In this document: in pieces, positions 11,755-24,180 of the stretch
Numbering within the stretch: position 1 is the first letter of the stretch
Layout: each line of letters begins with the position of its first letter
From: Pyrenopolyporus hunteri
Lineage: Eukaryota; Ascomycota; Sordariomycetes; Xylariales; Hypoxylaceae
Assembly: GCA_902806595.1 (NCBI GenBank)
Contig: CADCXC010000038.1
Span: forward strand, 1,736,001 to 1,800,000
DNA: 64,000 bases
Direction: 5' to 3'
The notes under the pieces: generated by a model
What the model saw: only the letters and a program-made list of their open reading frames with translations
Database searches by the model: none
What the model was told of the DNA's origin: nothing
Position numbers and translations under genes: made by a program

Positions 11755-12340
11755 AAGGGGTCTTGTGAAGGGAGGGGGGGAGGTTTGTTGGTTGCTGGGT
11801 TAGTAGCGTGTGGTGTTGGAGAAATGGAGGGAAAGGGATCCGCGCGTAATTGTGTGGCTCCCTATTTCCACCCACAGGTGTAGGGAAATAGGAGGATGGG
11901 TAAAGGCGAAATCCATATGAAAGTATAGCCACCTTTTTTGCTTCGTTATGGGGCCGGTATGATGGGGAGAGAGCATAAGGAGGAAGATCAATCTCTTAAT
12001 ATTTCGGTTTAATATCCCAGCTAGCGACTCCCAACCGCCGGTGGGCTCGACTTCGATTTGAATCACAATGATATCCTACCGTTTTCTTATAAGCCATTTC
12101 GACTTTCGGTCCGCGGGTTCGCTCTGCTTCGATTTATTCGCCTCTTAGATTCGTAAATACGATATCCAAGGGGATCTAGATTGAATCACGGCTCGTGGCG
12201 CTCAGATGTCCGGGGATGTACAATCTTTATATATCAGGGTTTGCAATATATACAGTTTAGACACAAAATAGTCTCGACAAGCCCCCAATCTTTCGCCTAG
12301 TCCCAGAAAACTCTGCCAGTCCGGGGAAGCCGTCGCCGAA
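11755..12340. other. Convergent intergenic region
   Basis: About 590 bp between the 3' ends of the Par32-like and GH10 genes. No gene is seen; it is probably 3' UTR and terminator sequence. Confidence 0.5.
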
Positions 12341-13601
12341 TTATTTCAGAGCATTGACGATGGCGGTGTAAGCAGGCTTGGGGTTGAAGCCGCTGTCGAA
12401 CAGTAGGGGGTTGGTGCTGGCTCTCCAGGAGTCCTTTCGTATCCTTTGTTAGCATGGATCTCAGGGGATCACGAGTTGGGGCAGGAAACTGTTATCTCTT
12501 ACAGGGTCTCGGACACCCCAAACGGTGATACCGACGCACTTAGGCTCGTCGAGGCAGGCCTTAGTGACGGCGGCGTAGTCGTTGGCGGGCGCGGTCTGGA
12601 TATCAACCTCGGTAAATGCAACCTCCTTGACACCAGTAGCAGCTAGGGCCTTGATAGTAGCGGCAGCTTGGTTGGCAAGGCCGGGAGTCAGGTGGGCTTG
12701 CGATCCGATACCGTCGATGGGAATGCCGGCAGCAATCCACTTCTTGACGTGGTCGACCATACCCCGGGTGACCTTGGCACTGTATAACAGATTAGCCCCT
12801 AGGTACTTGGCACGAAATTCCGTTAAAAGGAAGGATTCCCGGCAAGTTGGTTTAATTTAAGGTCCGGTATCACTTTGGCGGCCGGAAGTCTGAATGAAAC
12901 GAGTTGGGGCTTTGGAATGTACGTACGCGTTGGGTTGATCCAGGTTATAGTCGTTGATGTACAACTTGGCATCGGGGTCGGCCTTACGGGCGGCTTCGAA
13001 AGCAATGCGGACAAAGTCCTCGCCTAGGACCTGAGAGAAGACCGACTGGCGCAGGGAACCGTCTTCGTTGAAGATTTCGTTTACGACATCCTAAATATAA
13101 GTTAGTCTACCCGTTCCATGGACTCCTATACGCTGCCACTGTGAAACGAACCCAGCCGTAGATCTTGCCCTTGTACCGCGTCACGAGTGTGGTGACATGG
13201 TTTTGAAGGACCTGGGTGAGCTTAGTCTTGTCCCTGATATTCGAAACCCAACCCGGTAGCTGCGAGTGCCAGCAGAGAGTGTGGCCGCGGATGGTCTTGT
13301 TGTTGGCGGTGGCCCAGTCGACAAGGTAGTCGGCCCCCGCGAAGTTGAATCTTCCCTCGGAGGGCTCGGTGCTATCCCACTTCATGCTGTTCTCAGGGGT
13401 AACTTGGCCGAAGTTTGCCTTGATGACATCGGCAGACTTGCCGGTTGATAGACGGTTCTGGTCGGTGCAAGTTCCGTAGTATAGCTTTCCCTTAGCCTTG
13501 ATCAGCGCGTCGATGCTGTCGGAAGCCTGTCGCTCAGCGAGCTCGGCGGGAGCAGCCCACGCCGCCAACGGGGCTAGCAGGTATACGAGAGCAGTCTTCA
13601 T
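12341..13601 (-). CDS. GH10 endo-1,4-beta-xylanase, secreted
   Basis: Four exons (13152-13601, 12927-13090, 12503-12779, 12341-12433), 327 aa, the usual length of a single-domain fungal GH10 enzyme. The start at 13601 is preferred over an in-frame Met seven codons upstream because it begins a clean signal peptide, MKTALVYLLAPLAAWA. Family motifs are intact: TPENSMKW, HTLCWHSQLPGW, the acid/base Glu155 in WDVVNE (formed across intron 1), the nucleophile Glu262 in FTEVDIQ, and a C-terminal VWGVRDPDSWR joined across intron 3. There is no carbohydrate-binding module. It should cleave xylan backbones outside the cell with retention of configuration. Intron 1 has a weak GTTCGT donor. The same-strand GH127 gene is about 6 kb to the left. 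Confidence 0.93.
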
Positions 13602-16293
13602 CTTTACCGGTCTTATCGACAAAACCTAGTACAGTATTGTTCGAGGGGAAGTTGAAGTGAGGCGCTTGAATGGCGTAACGGTTGCGTCTTCTGGGTTTTA
13701 TAGTCGTCGGTCGAAGCACAACGGAAGATAGTACCCGCGGCGTGGAAGGCTAGACCTATGCTCCGTAAACATCCCCAATGAAGTAATTATTGGAGACATC
13801 GCAGCGGTAAAATGGAACAGCGTGGAGGTTAATTCCTAAGACGGAAAGTTTGCCTGTCTAGAGCCCCTTTCCCTTCTTCCCCCTGGGTCAACACGACAGA
13901 CGAGATTGAGGGGAAGCCGGTGACAACGGCCCGCCAATATAGCGAGGGCTATTCAAGAGGTATTAACAAAACGGGGTGTAAAGGTGTTGTTGACCCGGAC
14001 TAAAGAGCCCAGACGGCTCCGCGAAATGCGACGCCGTGGGGTGCATCGCACCATAATAGCCTAAAATGAATGCTGGTACCGAGCATATATGTGATGAGTA
14101 TATTATACAGAGTCCATCGACATAAATATAGAATAATGCACTCGACATCCGGGATCCGAAGTAGTGCTTGGAATAGCTCCTAAAGCTGTGATTATAGACG
14201 CGCTTCTCATAACCCGGTTTCTGGCAATGAGCTTCGAGTGTTTTCGAACAGATTATATATACGACTCTAAGATGTTCAGGACATCAACTTAAGTTCAGAA
14301 TAAATAACTTTATAAGAACATTCGGTTGCTGGCAAAGTATTCTTGCTGGTTTTAGCCTATTAGTCGACGAAGCTCGTTATAGCAGGCTGTTCCCATAGAT
14401 GTACGTATGAATAGCTAGTGTTGCTTGCGTCGTCATAGCCATAATACTTGGGATGTGTAAATAATCCTAAAGGCTAGGTAGCTTGGGTACACATGCTATA
14501 TAGAGTGGCATATGTGGGACGTTAGGCGCGATGATAGAACGTTCCACGTTTAATACAGCCTAAAGGACGTCACCTAGTTTATGAATGGAGGCGGTCATTG
14601 GTGGATTTTCATAGACATTCGAAAGAGACTGGAGGCGTAGCATTCGCCAATCTATATCTTCGCCCCTTACCTCGAGACTCCTAACACCCTGTATACCCAA
14701 GGTTACGCGTGTGTGAGGAAGTATGTAAGTAAGAGATGTCCAGGACCGATATGGTTTCGCGTGCCTCGATACGGTACTGATAGTCTACGAGGTCATGAAG
14801 GAATACCGGCTCCTCCAGTCGGGGAAGTGGGACGGATCTAATCGTGCTGGGTTCCCAAGTGGACCGAACCAAAAAGATCAAGTAAATGACAGAAAGCTTG
14901 ACCTTGCCCAAGTTGGCATCTGCTTAAGGTGTTTCCCTGATTCAGAAACAAGCCCAAATGAGTAGCGTCTTCGTAGTTAACGTGGCGGCTGGGTCAATAC
15001 AAGTCCAAGCTGTTTAGAGAATACTAGTACGGAAATAAGAAATGGCCTTGACGGAGTCTTCACAGGAGTCGAATAACAGGTAGGAACCTAAAATAGGTAC
15101 CTAACCTCGGGCGATTGTATCGTCGATCCCTTCTTTTTGGGTCGCCCAGTGTGAGAGGACATTTATTGAGGGTCATTGGGGAATTACGTCGAGTATGCGC
15201 GTGGGTACCGAGTAACGGAATCTATGGCGAGTCGGTGAAAGTTGGGTATCCTCGTGAGTATTCCGCGATTGACTGGGCGGTCCCATGAGGAACTGGGAGA
15301 TTGGTGGCGACCCCTGCCCTCAGCCTTGCTTTCTTGTCCCCCTGCAACGTCACGCCTGCTGCTCGTGAACCATCATCGGACCACGAACGAGGGGTAGTTA
15401 GGTCTGGAGTAGCCCAGTTCTGGATTAGGTGTGTACACTACCTATGCATGCTTGGGGTACCTGGTATCAAAGATCCCATGCCTTTTCTTTGTGTAGGAGA
15501 TAGTTGACCGTATCTTCCTCTTCTCCTCTGTCAATCATTCACCACCTCGTCATTATCCATTCGCCCCAAACCTCAGCGGCCTCGTCTTATGGTTATGGTC
15601 ACGGTTATTGAGTATCCCGCGCGCTAAGTTTCGAAGAACAAGATCAGAAGGGTCCTACTGAATTGTCGGGCCTTAGACGGAAGTCCCTGCATCGATCATG
15701 ATAAGGATGAGATCATCCCGTTGATAGATTCTGCGCGCTTTGACGGGTCAACACAGCAAGGGAAAGTATTGCGAGGTAGCCAACTTCGGCTGGTCAGAGC
15801 TTGGAGGAGAATCACCGGGCGGGGACGCAATAAGTCAGGCGCTGAGATGAGTTGTGGTTAAAACGCATACAGCAGGGTATTGAATTGGCGTTTTGAGCCC
15901 AATGGTGGTATTGGCATAGGTATGTGATCCCTGAGAGTACTGGGCTTATTGAAGGCTTTGGGGACGAGTTGTTTAACCTCATGGGAGCTTTCAAAGGAAG
16001 ATTGAAGCTTCCTCCGATGGGAGGTTAACACTTGCCCTGGCTGCTGATACCGCTGTTGACACTGCCCAACATTTTTAAGGTTTAGGTAGATCGAGCATTA
16101 GAGTTCAGGGGGCATTTAAGGCATTTAAGGGAGAGAAAGAGGCACTTAGCCCACTGGCATCCGAGTTCAGCTGTAGCGCGGGTGCGATTCCGTCACCCGC
16201 ACTCACCCGCATCCACCCGCACGCACCCCAACCTTTCCCCCTAAAAGCTACCCAAGCTACCTGAGCTACTTGTTTACCGCTTTCTATCCAATA
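13602..16293. other. Spacer between divergent xylanase and ATG22 genes
   Basis: About 2.7 kb containing both upstream regions. No supportable gene is seen. A CACCCGCA-type repeat (caccc-gcac-tcacccgc-atccacccgc) at about 16194-16228 is in the ATG22 leader region. Confidence 0.45.
13696..13703 (-). promoter_or_regulatory. Probable TATA box of the xylanase gene
   Basis: On the minus strand, CTATAAAA lies about 95 nt upstream of the ATG at 13601. A GGCTAAAA element on the same strand at 14350-14357 resembles the XlnR-type activator site, but it is single and about 750 nt upstream, so its role is doubtful. Confidence 0.4.
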
Positions 16294-18477
16294 ATGGTCC
16301 CTCGGAACGAAGACCAGCTTCGGCGCCCAGCTCCAAATTCTCGCTTACTCTCAGTCCAGTCGATCGTGTCCAAATATTCCCTTCGTTCACACTCTTCCTC
16401 CTTCGAGGCCGACGATGAGCGATCGACGTCTACCGAGTCAGGCAGAATGACGCCCACGCCCAGCATCGAGAATGGCTCGCCCCCTGCCCGTTATCATGGC
16501 GAAGACACTCGTCCGACCAGCCCCAAGGAGCTTGCTGGCTGGTACATGTATGCCTTTGCTGCAGAGACCTACGTAATATGCGGTTAGTCCTTTCTTCTAT
16601 GTTCATATCAGCATTTATTGGTGATGTTATGGAAGGATGCTGACAGTCCCCAAGCTATTTGTGAGTAGCTCCATCTTCTCTTCGATACCCGCACGAGATG
16701 TCTTCCGTTATTCGATCGCGTCTCGGAAGCAACCATGCACAGTCCATTATAACTACCTACCTAGGTACCCAATATATATAACTGTTGAACTCGCGCTTAC
16801 CGAGTGCGAATAGCCTCGTTTATTCCGATTCTCTTAGAGAGCTTAGCAAGGGAAAATGGCGTCCTCTTACCCGATCGCACGAGTCCCTGCGGCGTCAGCT
16901 CGGATAAGCCATGCGTCGTCACCGTCATCGGCGTCGAGATTAATACAGCTAGCTTCGCTATGTATACCTTTAGCATAAGCGTGCTCCTCCAAGCATTGCT
17001 AGTCGTCAGCATCAGCTGCGCCGCCGATCATGGCAACTATCGAAAGCGTTTATTATTGACATTCGCTTGGGTTGGGAGCTTCTGTGTCATGTCCTATATC
17101 TTTATCTTCAAGGACATCTACATTCTCGGCGCGTTGTTGGCTATCATCTCGAACACTTCATTCGGAGCATCCTTCGTCCTATTGAACTCCTTCCTCCCCC
17201 TCCTTGTCCGCCATCACCCCAAAGTACTAGAATCAGCAGCTGGAATACCCGACGATGTCGATTTACAATCGGATACGGCAGTCGAGACTAGATCTCTATC
17301 GACCTCCGCTACCCTCGCCGACGAGACGTTACCCAACCCGACAACCCCCTTGCTAGCTCGAAGCGATACCGACTCAGAAGTTTTCGACTTGCGACGGATA
17401 CCAACTCACGAGGAGCTTACTTCTATTGAGCTTCAGCTGTCCATGCAGATCTCCGCCAAGGGGATCGGGATCGGCTATGGCGCTGCACTGTTTGTGCAAT
17501 GCGCTTCCATTATAATTCTGGTGGGAATGGGTAGTTCTATCTGGTCGCAGCGTGTCGTCCTCTTTTTTATAGGCGCTTGGTGGGCCATCTTTACGATACC
17601 GGCGGCTATATGGCTTAGGGCTAGGCCTGGACCTCCTCTTGCGCAGAGCCAATACCAAGGTTCCCGTGCCTGGCTTTCTTACGTTGTATACTCGTGGAAA
17701 AATCTGTTCCGGACGGTGAAGTTGGCGCGACACTTGATTGACGTCGTTTTATTCTTGGCCAGCTGGTTTCTGCTTTCCGACGCAATTGCGACAACGTCTT
17801 CAACCGCGATATTATTTGCTAAAACGACACTGCGCATGGAACCATGGGCGCTGGGGATGATAAATGTTATATCTACGACTACGGGTGTCTTGGGCGCTTT
17901 CGGCTGGTCGTTCATCTCTAGGCATTTCAAGTTGAAGCCGCATCAGACTGTGTTGGGCTGCATTGCCCTTTTTGAACTGATACCGATTTATGGTCTCATG
18001 GGCTACCTACCCTTTATTCAGCGGTGGGGCGTCCTTGGACTCCAACGGCCTTGGGAGATGTATCCATTGGCCGCCGTTTACGGCCTCGTCCTCGGCGGGC
18101 TTAGTTCTTATTGTCGATCGCTGTATGGTGAACTGATCCCTCCCGGCTCTGAAGCCGCATTCTATGCCTTATACGCTATCACCGACAAAGGCTCGAGCAT
18201 ATTCGGGCCTGTCATCGTGGGGGCGATCATAGACGCGTCTGGCGAGATTCGGCCGGCATTCTGGTTCTTGGCAGCGCTGGTCGGTCTTCCTGCACCGATA
18301 ATATACTTCGTCAACGTCGAACGGGGTAAGTATGAAGGAGAGAAATTGGCCGAGGTAATCGAGGGGTCTAAGAACGAGGATGATATTCACGAGAACGGAA
18401 TAGATGAAAACCAAGGGATACAAGCTGCTCACAGCGATGAATATGGTGAGGAAACGGACGGTTCTACGAGGCTATAA
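16294..18477 (+). CDS. ATG22: Atg22-type vacuolar amino-acid efflux transporter
   Basis: Two exons, 16294-16582 and about 16805-18477, about 653 aa. The intron donor is GTTAGT. Two acceptors keep the frame, at 16804 and 16813, differing by three residues. A disordered Ser-rich N-terminus is followed by multiple hydrophobic helices with a large hydrophilic loop around residues 200-300. Conserved Atg22 signatures include GWYMYAFAAETY, FIPILLESLARENGV, YGELIPPGSEAAFYALYAITDKGSSIFGP near the C-terminal half, and a conserved IIDASG segment. Atg22 proteins are MFS-like vacuolar membrane permeases that export amino acids released by autophagic breakdown. The acidic, hydrophilic C-terminal tail is probably cytosolic. 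Family assignment is strong; which of several fungal Atg22 paralogues it is cannot be told. Confidence 0.85.
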
Positions 18478-20086
18478 TGGCGTCGGGTTTGTCAAGAGCA
18501 CTTGCGTATGAGAATCTATCTATCTAAGCATAGCGACGGCGTTGACTCTCCACTTACACAGGAGGATTGGATAGACGTGATACTTGGAGACCTCGGGTAG
18601 CTTTTACCTAAATCCTAATTTAATCGAATACCAATAGCGCTCGACTATGCGTGTGAATTAGGCACCTCCCCGGTCTGGCTTGCTGATCGCGATGTCGCAC
18701 GGAAACTAAGTAGCCAATGCTATAAGGTCGTGTAGCAGCCAACTAGAACGTAAGCCAATGACAGCGGGTGAGGCATGTAAGGATATGTATAAATCATCTA
18801 GGCGTAATCTCCAGGAGCTAATAGGGGGCTTATTGTATTTCTACGGCTTAAGAGACAGAAGCCGTTTGGGTCGAATTGTTATATTGTTAAGCGAATGCTA
18901 TAGCGAATAGAACATCGAATACAGATGTTGATGAAATATGTTAGGAGAACGAACCAGGTATAATACATGTTAAGCTCGGAATATTAAGTATGATCGACGT
19001 AGCTGAACTCTTATATAGGTACTAGGGGTAGGTACGGCGACCGAACGTGGAGGTACAGGGCTCTATCAGTTGCTGGATACCGTATAATATCACATACCAG
19101 TACTGGGGTTAGGTACACGGGATTATACCGAACCGGGTTTAGGCTGCATTGTCGACGGTGACTCGGAATTGAGCTCCTGAGGCCTGGTAGGGTAGGTACC
19201 TTGGTAGGTAGAGGCAGGTAGGTATTTTGAACTTGTACCTTTCCAGCTTCCTCTCCACTCGTATCCCGTTTCTCCTCCTCGTTCTTCTCCAAAATAAAAC
19301 AAAACACAAGTTTAAATCAACTCAACTCAACTCAGCTCAGCTCAACTTAGCTCAGATCGACTTAGCTCAAACTCAGAGCGCTTGTCGAATTGGCAGTGCT
19401 GCCCAGGCGGTGGTGGCTGATTTGGATCGGACTGGAACGCGCCATCGAAATAACGCTTTGCCGATTATTATCATCATCGATATTTCCTCCCCTCGTCTAC
19501 TATATTCTTTCCCATCCTTCTTCCCTTTTGGGTTAATAGCTACCTACGCACTTGTTGCTCCCGCCCGGGTCGACAACCTCTCTACGCGGAGGAGGTCGCA
19601 CCCTTCCTGCAAGGTACGGACATCCCTAGAGATTCTAGGAACCCGGACGAGAACATTCATGCTATGGTTATGCTTCAGCGACATTGCAGCACGGCGTAGT
19701 TGTAGGATCTCGACAGTTATATAGCAGACGCGCCAAGCTACCAATATTTCCCCCCCTTCCCCGCCACGCCCGTTTCCGGCTTACGATTTTCCCAATCGCA
19801 ACGCTAGCAAGGCCCATCCAACTTCGCGAGCTCCCCCACCCCTAGCAGACACGGGCGCAGGACTAGCTTAGGCGTTGTTAGTATCGCATCATACTAGCAA
19901 GCCTTGGTCGATAGCTTCCACCTGTTCTTCTTGACTTGCTTAGTGCCGATCGCTCAGGGAGCCCAATATTGTTTTTTTCTTATCGAGCGCAACCGACCTC
20001 CTTGCTAGTCCTCCTCCCACCGTAAAACACGCGCTCGCGAGACAACCCCTATAGATAATACAGCCCTCCGCCCAGCAACCGCGACG
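18478..20086. other. Spacer upstream of the BAH-PHD gene
   Basis: About 1.6 kb. It holds TAGGTA patches (19016-19035, 19186-19224), a CTCAA/CTCAG tandem repeat, and C/T-rich leader sequence. No gene is supported. Confidence 0.45.
19317..19376. repeat. Pentanucleotide repeat CTCAA/CTCAG
   Basis: About ten imperfect copies of a 5-bp unit (ctcaa, ctcag, cttag). Confidence 0.75.
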
Positions 20087-21517
20087 ATGGCGACGGCTCG
20101 TAAGCGCCCACGCCCGGAGTTAGAAGAGAGCCAAGCGGAATGTCCTTTTAGCGTTATCCATCCCGACCCGAACGAGAAGGAAAAGAAGGCGAAGTGTAGG
20201 CGGCAAGAATCCGAGGATCATCCTCAACCCAAGATCTTGCTTCAGGCCTCGCCCTTCTCTCCCCTGGGCAAGTTTAAGGATCCTAATAATACCATGGATC
20301 GGCATTATCAAGTTCAACCATATCAAAAATGGATGGACATGACGCGATATAACAGTTTCGTCCGTACGTTCCCTTGACCGCCCCCCGCGCCTTTGCGCAC
20401 TATACTTAAGGAAGCATTAGTGAATGGTGTCAAGTATTGGAGCGAAGGTTTTATATTCGTCGCCAACAGTTCAACTATCGAACGCCAGAAGAATCCTGGT
20501 GAAGCGCTACAACCTAGAAAGAAATCAGATGACGACTGGGTTGCGAGGATTCTCGAGATTCGGGCGTCCGACGAGCATCACGTCTACGCCCGTGTATATT
20601 GGATGTATTGGCCAGATGAGTTGCCGCCAGGTACGCAGGACGGGAAGAAGCTCATACAGGGAAGACAATGGTATCACGGCGCAAATGAGTTAATCGCATC
20701 CAATCACAGTACGCCTCGACGACGCCCTCCCCTCTTCATAGCCTTAGTCTGACACTCTACAGTGGACGTAATCAACGTTGTCAGCGTTACTGCTTCGGCA
20801 AACGTAAATCAGTGGGACGAGACCAACGAGGACGAGGTGCAACCCGCGCTTTATTGGCGCCAGGCTTTCGATGTTCGCAGCATGGAGCTCTCTGTAAGTC
20901 CGACACCTTCTATCGAACGGCTTTTACCAGCTAATCAAGCATAGTCTGCGGAGCTGCGCTGCAAGTGTAACCGTCCCGAAAACCCAGACAAGAGATTATT
21001 CGGCTGCACGAACGAAGACTGTAAAAAATGGCTCCACGACGAGTGTTTGGTCCACGAGGCACTTCTGAAGACGTTTAAGCGCTTGGGAACTGACAAACCC
21101 CACAAGCCCACGCCGGTGAAAGAGGAGGCTGGTGAAGGCACTAAACGGCCTCTAAGCCCTAGCGAGACGGGTGCGGCGCAAACGGCAGAACAGTCGATCG
21201 ACGTCAAACCAGAAGAGCAAGAACAGGAAAATAAATTCGACGAGATAGAAAGTGCCCACCACGCCGTCAAGGCCGAGAACATAACGAGCGTCTCCGTTGC
21301 CAATCCCGAGCCGAAACGGAGAGGACGGCCACGGAAATCGGAATTGAAGGACCAAAACATGGCTAAGCCATACGAAGGATTGTTCGAGGCCGTAATCCGT
21401 AGTGATCCGAGTCCACCAGTCCTCGAAATCACAGATCTCCGGGAGAACGTCATGGGCGGAGACAGGTCATGGACGGAACCTATTTACTGTCTTATCTGTG
21501 GTGAGGAAATCCAATGA
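20087..21517 (+). CDS. BAH domain plus interrupted PHD finger protein with AT-hook
   Basis: Four exons (20087-20363, 20421-20708, 20763-20893, 20945-21517), introns 51-57 nt, 422 aa. The BAH domain spans about residues 90-232; visible parts include NSFVLNGVKYWSEGF, DDWVARILEIR, VYWMYWPDELPPG and YWRQAFD. A PHD-type C4HC3 series follows: Cys238, Cys240, Cys253, Cys258, His263, Cys266. The last Cys pair lies only at the C-terminus (Cys414-Cys417, YCLICGEE), leaving about 147 residues inside the finger. That insert carries an AT-hook (KRRGRPRK, about 356-363). It resembles fungal proteins named ebs-bah-phd, presumed chromatin readers in the nucleus. A possible GTGAGG donor at 21505 could instead extend the C-terminus, but the present stop leaves a complete zinc-ligand set. 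Confidence 0.85.
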
Positions 21518-22724
21518 TTATGCCGCGCCAACACGCTATAGCCACCTACGAGACAGCGCACATTGTCTTGGGGTCCGACGAGTATATCACGACATCGCTT
21601 AGGCTTTGCGAATAAGCCTCATCCTTTCCGCTTGGCGTTCTAGGGGGCGATTCATGATACCCTGCATTTTTTGCGGGGTGACGGTTTTTTGGATCTTCCG
21701 AGTACTAACTGAGGAAAAGTTTAGTTTGCTATATCTAAAGCAGATTGAAGCGACGAGCGAGGCGGGCCAAGGAGAAGTAAAAGTTGAGAAGGCTAAGGAA
21801 CTGTGGTCCCAATATAATTAAAATGGGCCAACCAAAAGAAGATTATGGAATAGTTACAGTCGACAGTAGACGTGGTCATGGACCCTATCTGTCGATTAGT
21901 AGGGTGTAATCCCATAGTCCTTACGGTTGACTGGCGGTGTTGGATTTGTATATAGAGATACTCGTGAAGAGTCAACTACACCCGGGCACCAAAACCAATA
22001 TGAAAAGATACAGTGAGGCTTGAAACAGTTACCACATAGTATGTTGAAGCAAGGATAGAAGATAATACTCAGTATCCTAGAACCGAGATTGATATACTGA
22101 TTGACGTAGTAATCGAAGGTAGATGGGTACTCGGTGGTAGGTACGGATGAGATGAGATGTTATCAAGGTATAGGAGCTTAGAACTTATATGGAAAGTCCT
22201 CCGAACGCCATGTCGATTTCTTAGGGTTAGCCCAGTTAATAGTTTGTTTATAGCTTTGGCTTTCGATCCATAAGCAATATTACAAAGTATTAGTGCTTAA
22301 CTTGGCCTAGCTGTCTCGCGTAAGACATATGGGAAGGAGAGGAGCTGAAGCTTTTCGTAGCTTACCTTTTTGTTCTCTTTTAGAGCTTGTTCCTTCTATT
22401 CCTTCTAAGGCGCAGTTAAGCGCAACAACGAATGGTGCTAAACTACACGTACAAGTACCCAGGTACTAAAGGTACTTACCAGTAAAGGAAACCATACCCC
22501 ACTTTTCCGAGCGAAACCCCCCACCATCGATTGAGACGCCAACTGCGGTCAGCTTTCTAATGTTCCCCCTCCAACATCTATCAGGATTATCAGCTATCTC
22601 GTCTGCCAATACTCCGAACTCCCTACTCAGCTGTCTAAATTGCCTGTGGCATCACTATACCACCGACACCCCCGAAGAATCTATAAACGCCACCGCTCGC
22701 ACTCCGCCGTTGCCAGTCACCACG
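21518..22724. other. Spacer between BAH-PHD and capping protein genes
   Basis: About 1.2 kb with a TACC/GGTA patch at 22443-22480 and a C-rich leader before the capping-protein ATG. No gene is seen. An upstream in-frame Met exists (22560), but the conserved protein begins at 22725. Confidence 0.5.
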
Positions 22725-24180
22725 ATGGCCGACCCCTTCGACTCGGCTTTGTACGTGTTTCCCCCCTCCTCTCCTCCCTTCCCATCGCTGCCCTATACCG
22801 CCCAAACCACAGATCCAAAAGATGTAGTTGCAATATATACATACAAACCTCCCTATCAATATACCTACGAACATATAGAAATGGAATAAGCAAAGAGAAA
22901 TAACAAACCCAGCCGCTAACCCTACCCGCCTGCGGGGGGCCACCAGGGACCTCCTCCGCCGTCTGAACCCGAAGCACACGACGGCGCACCTAAACTCCCT
23001 GATCCACCTCGCGCCCGAGCTGACCGAGGACCTCCTCTCCTCGGTCGACCAGCCGCTGTCGGTGCGGCGGTGCCGGCAGACGGGGCGGGACTACCTGCTG
23101 TGCGACTACAACCGGGACGGGGACAGCTACCGGTCGCCGTGGAGCAACGAGTTCGACCCGCCGCTGGAGGGCGGCGCGGCCGCGGCCGCCAGCCTGCCCT
23201 CCGAGAAGGTCCGCCGCATGGAGGTGCGCGCCAACGAGGCCTTCGACCTCTACCGCGACCTCTACTACGAGGGCGGCGTCAGCAGCGTCTACTTCTGGAA
23301 CCTGGACGACGGCTTCGCTGGCGTCGTGCTCCTGAAGAAGGGTAAGTCTGGTTTATAGCCTTTATTACGTTTCTTTCCGGTTTTACACATTGGATGTTCC
23401 CCTTGTATCACCGGTACTATATGTGCCGGTTTTTGGGGGCGGCTCTTTACGGCTGCTACAGCTACTGTCGTAGCCACGACGTCTGGAAGGGGGAGAGTAA
23501 GGCGGGTGTAGGCATCATACCACCCCTAGGTTCTAAGACAAGCTCGCACTTCATGGTACCTTGCATTCTAAGGTGTCAAGTCTAAGAATCGGTGGAAGGA
23601 GAGTTTTGTAAGCGGGCTTAGAGTCGGAGGCTGCAGGTCCAGCATCTCCCATCTGGATACCCAAGAATAGACCCTACGAAGTGCAGGGACGGGACGGGAA
23701 ACGACGTAACCGACGTCGGTGATATATATACTTCCTCATCTACGTTGGATACGAGATCTCCGCGGCTAATACGTTGTAACCGTATCAGAGGCCAAACCAG
23801 GCAGCGCCAGTGAAGGCACATGGGACTCGATCCACGTCTTCGAAGCTATTGATCGCGCTCGCTTAACCCAGTACAACCTCACATCTACCGTCATCTTGTC
23901 ATTATCTACCAACTCGAACAACCTCGGGGACATGGACCTCTCGGGCAACATGACCCGCCAGATCGAGATCGAACTGCCGGCCGAGAGCGACGAGCAGCAA
24001 ATTGCCAACATCGGGAAGCTGGTTGAGGATATGGAACTTAAGATGCGGAACTTGCTGCAGGAGGTCTACTTCGGCAAGGCCAAGGATGTGGTTGGAGATC
24101 TGAGGAGCGTAGGAAGTTTGAGCGAGGGCGCCAAGGACAGAGAGGCGCAGAAGGAGCTCATCGGAAGCATGATGCGATGA
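22725..24180 (+). CDS. CAP2: F-actin-capping protein subunit beta
   Basis: Three exons: 22725-22750 (only 26 nt), 22947-23341 and 23789-24180; 270 aa. The first intron (196 nt) splits a Leu codon so that MADPFDSAL joins DLLRRLNP, the conserved start of the family. The PROSITE-type signature CDYNRDGDSYRSPWSN is intact in exon 2. Later conserved parts are YFWNLDDGFAGVVLLKK, GTWDSIHVFEA and LTSTVIL. It forms the CapZ heterodimer with the alpha subunit and caps barbed ends of actin filaments in the cytosol and at actin patches. Intron 2 is unusually long (447 nt), yet nothing of the protein appears missing there. Exon 2 is very GC-rich (11 A/T in the 60 bases 23161-23220), whereas exon 3 is ordinary. 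Confidence 0.95.

Noticed and set aside
613..13601. Secondary-metabolite or degradative gene cluster in the first 14 kb
   Set aside because: Only two CAZyme genes are present among unrelated genes; no transporter, regulator or backbone enzyme accompanies them.
22560..22724. Upstream in-frame Met extending the capping protein N-terminus
   Set aside because: The family begins at MADPFDSALDLLRRLNP; the extension has no conserved character and is likely 5' leader.
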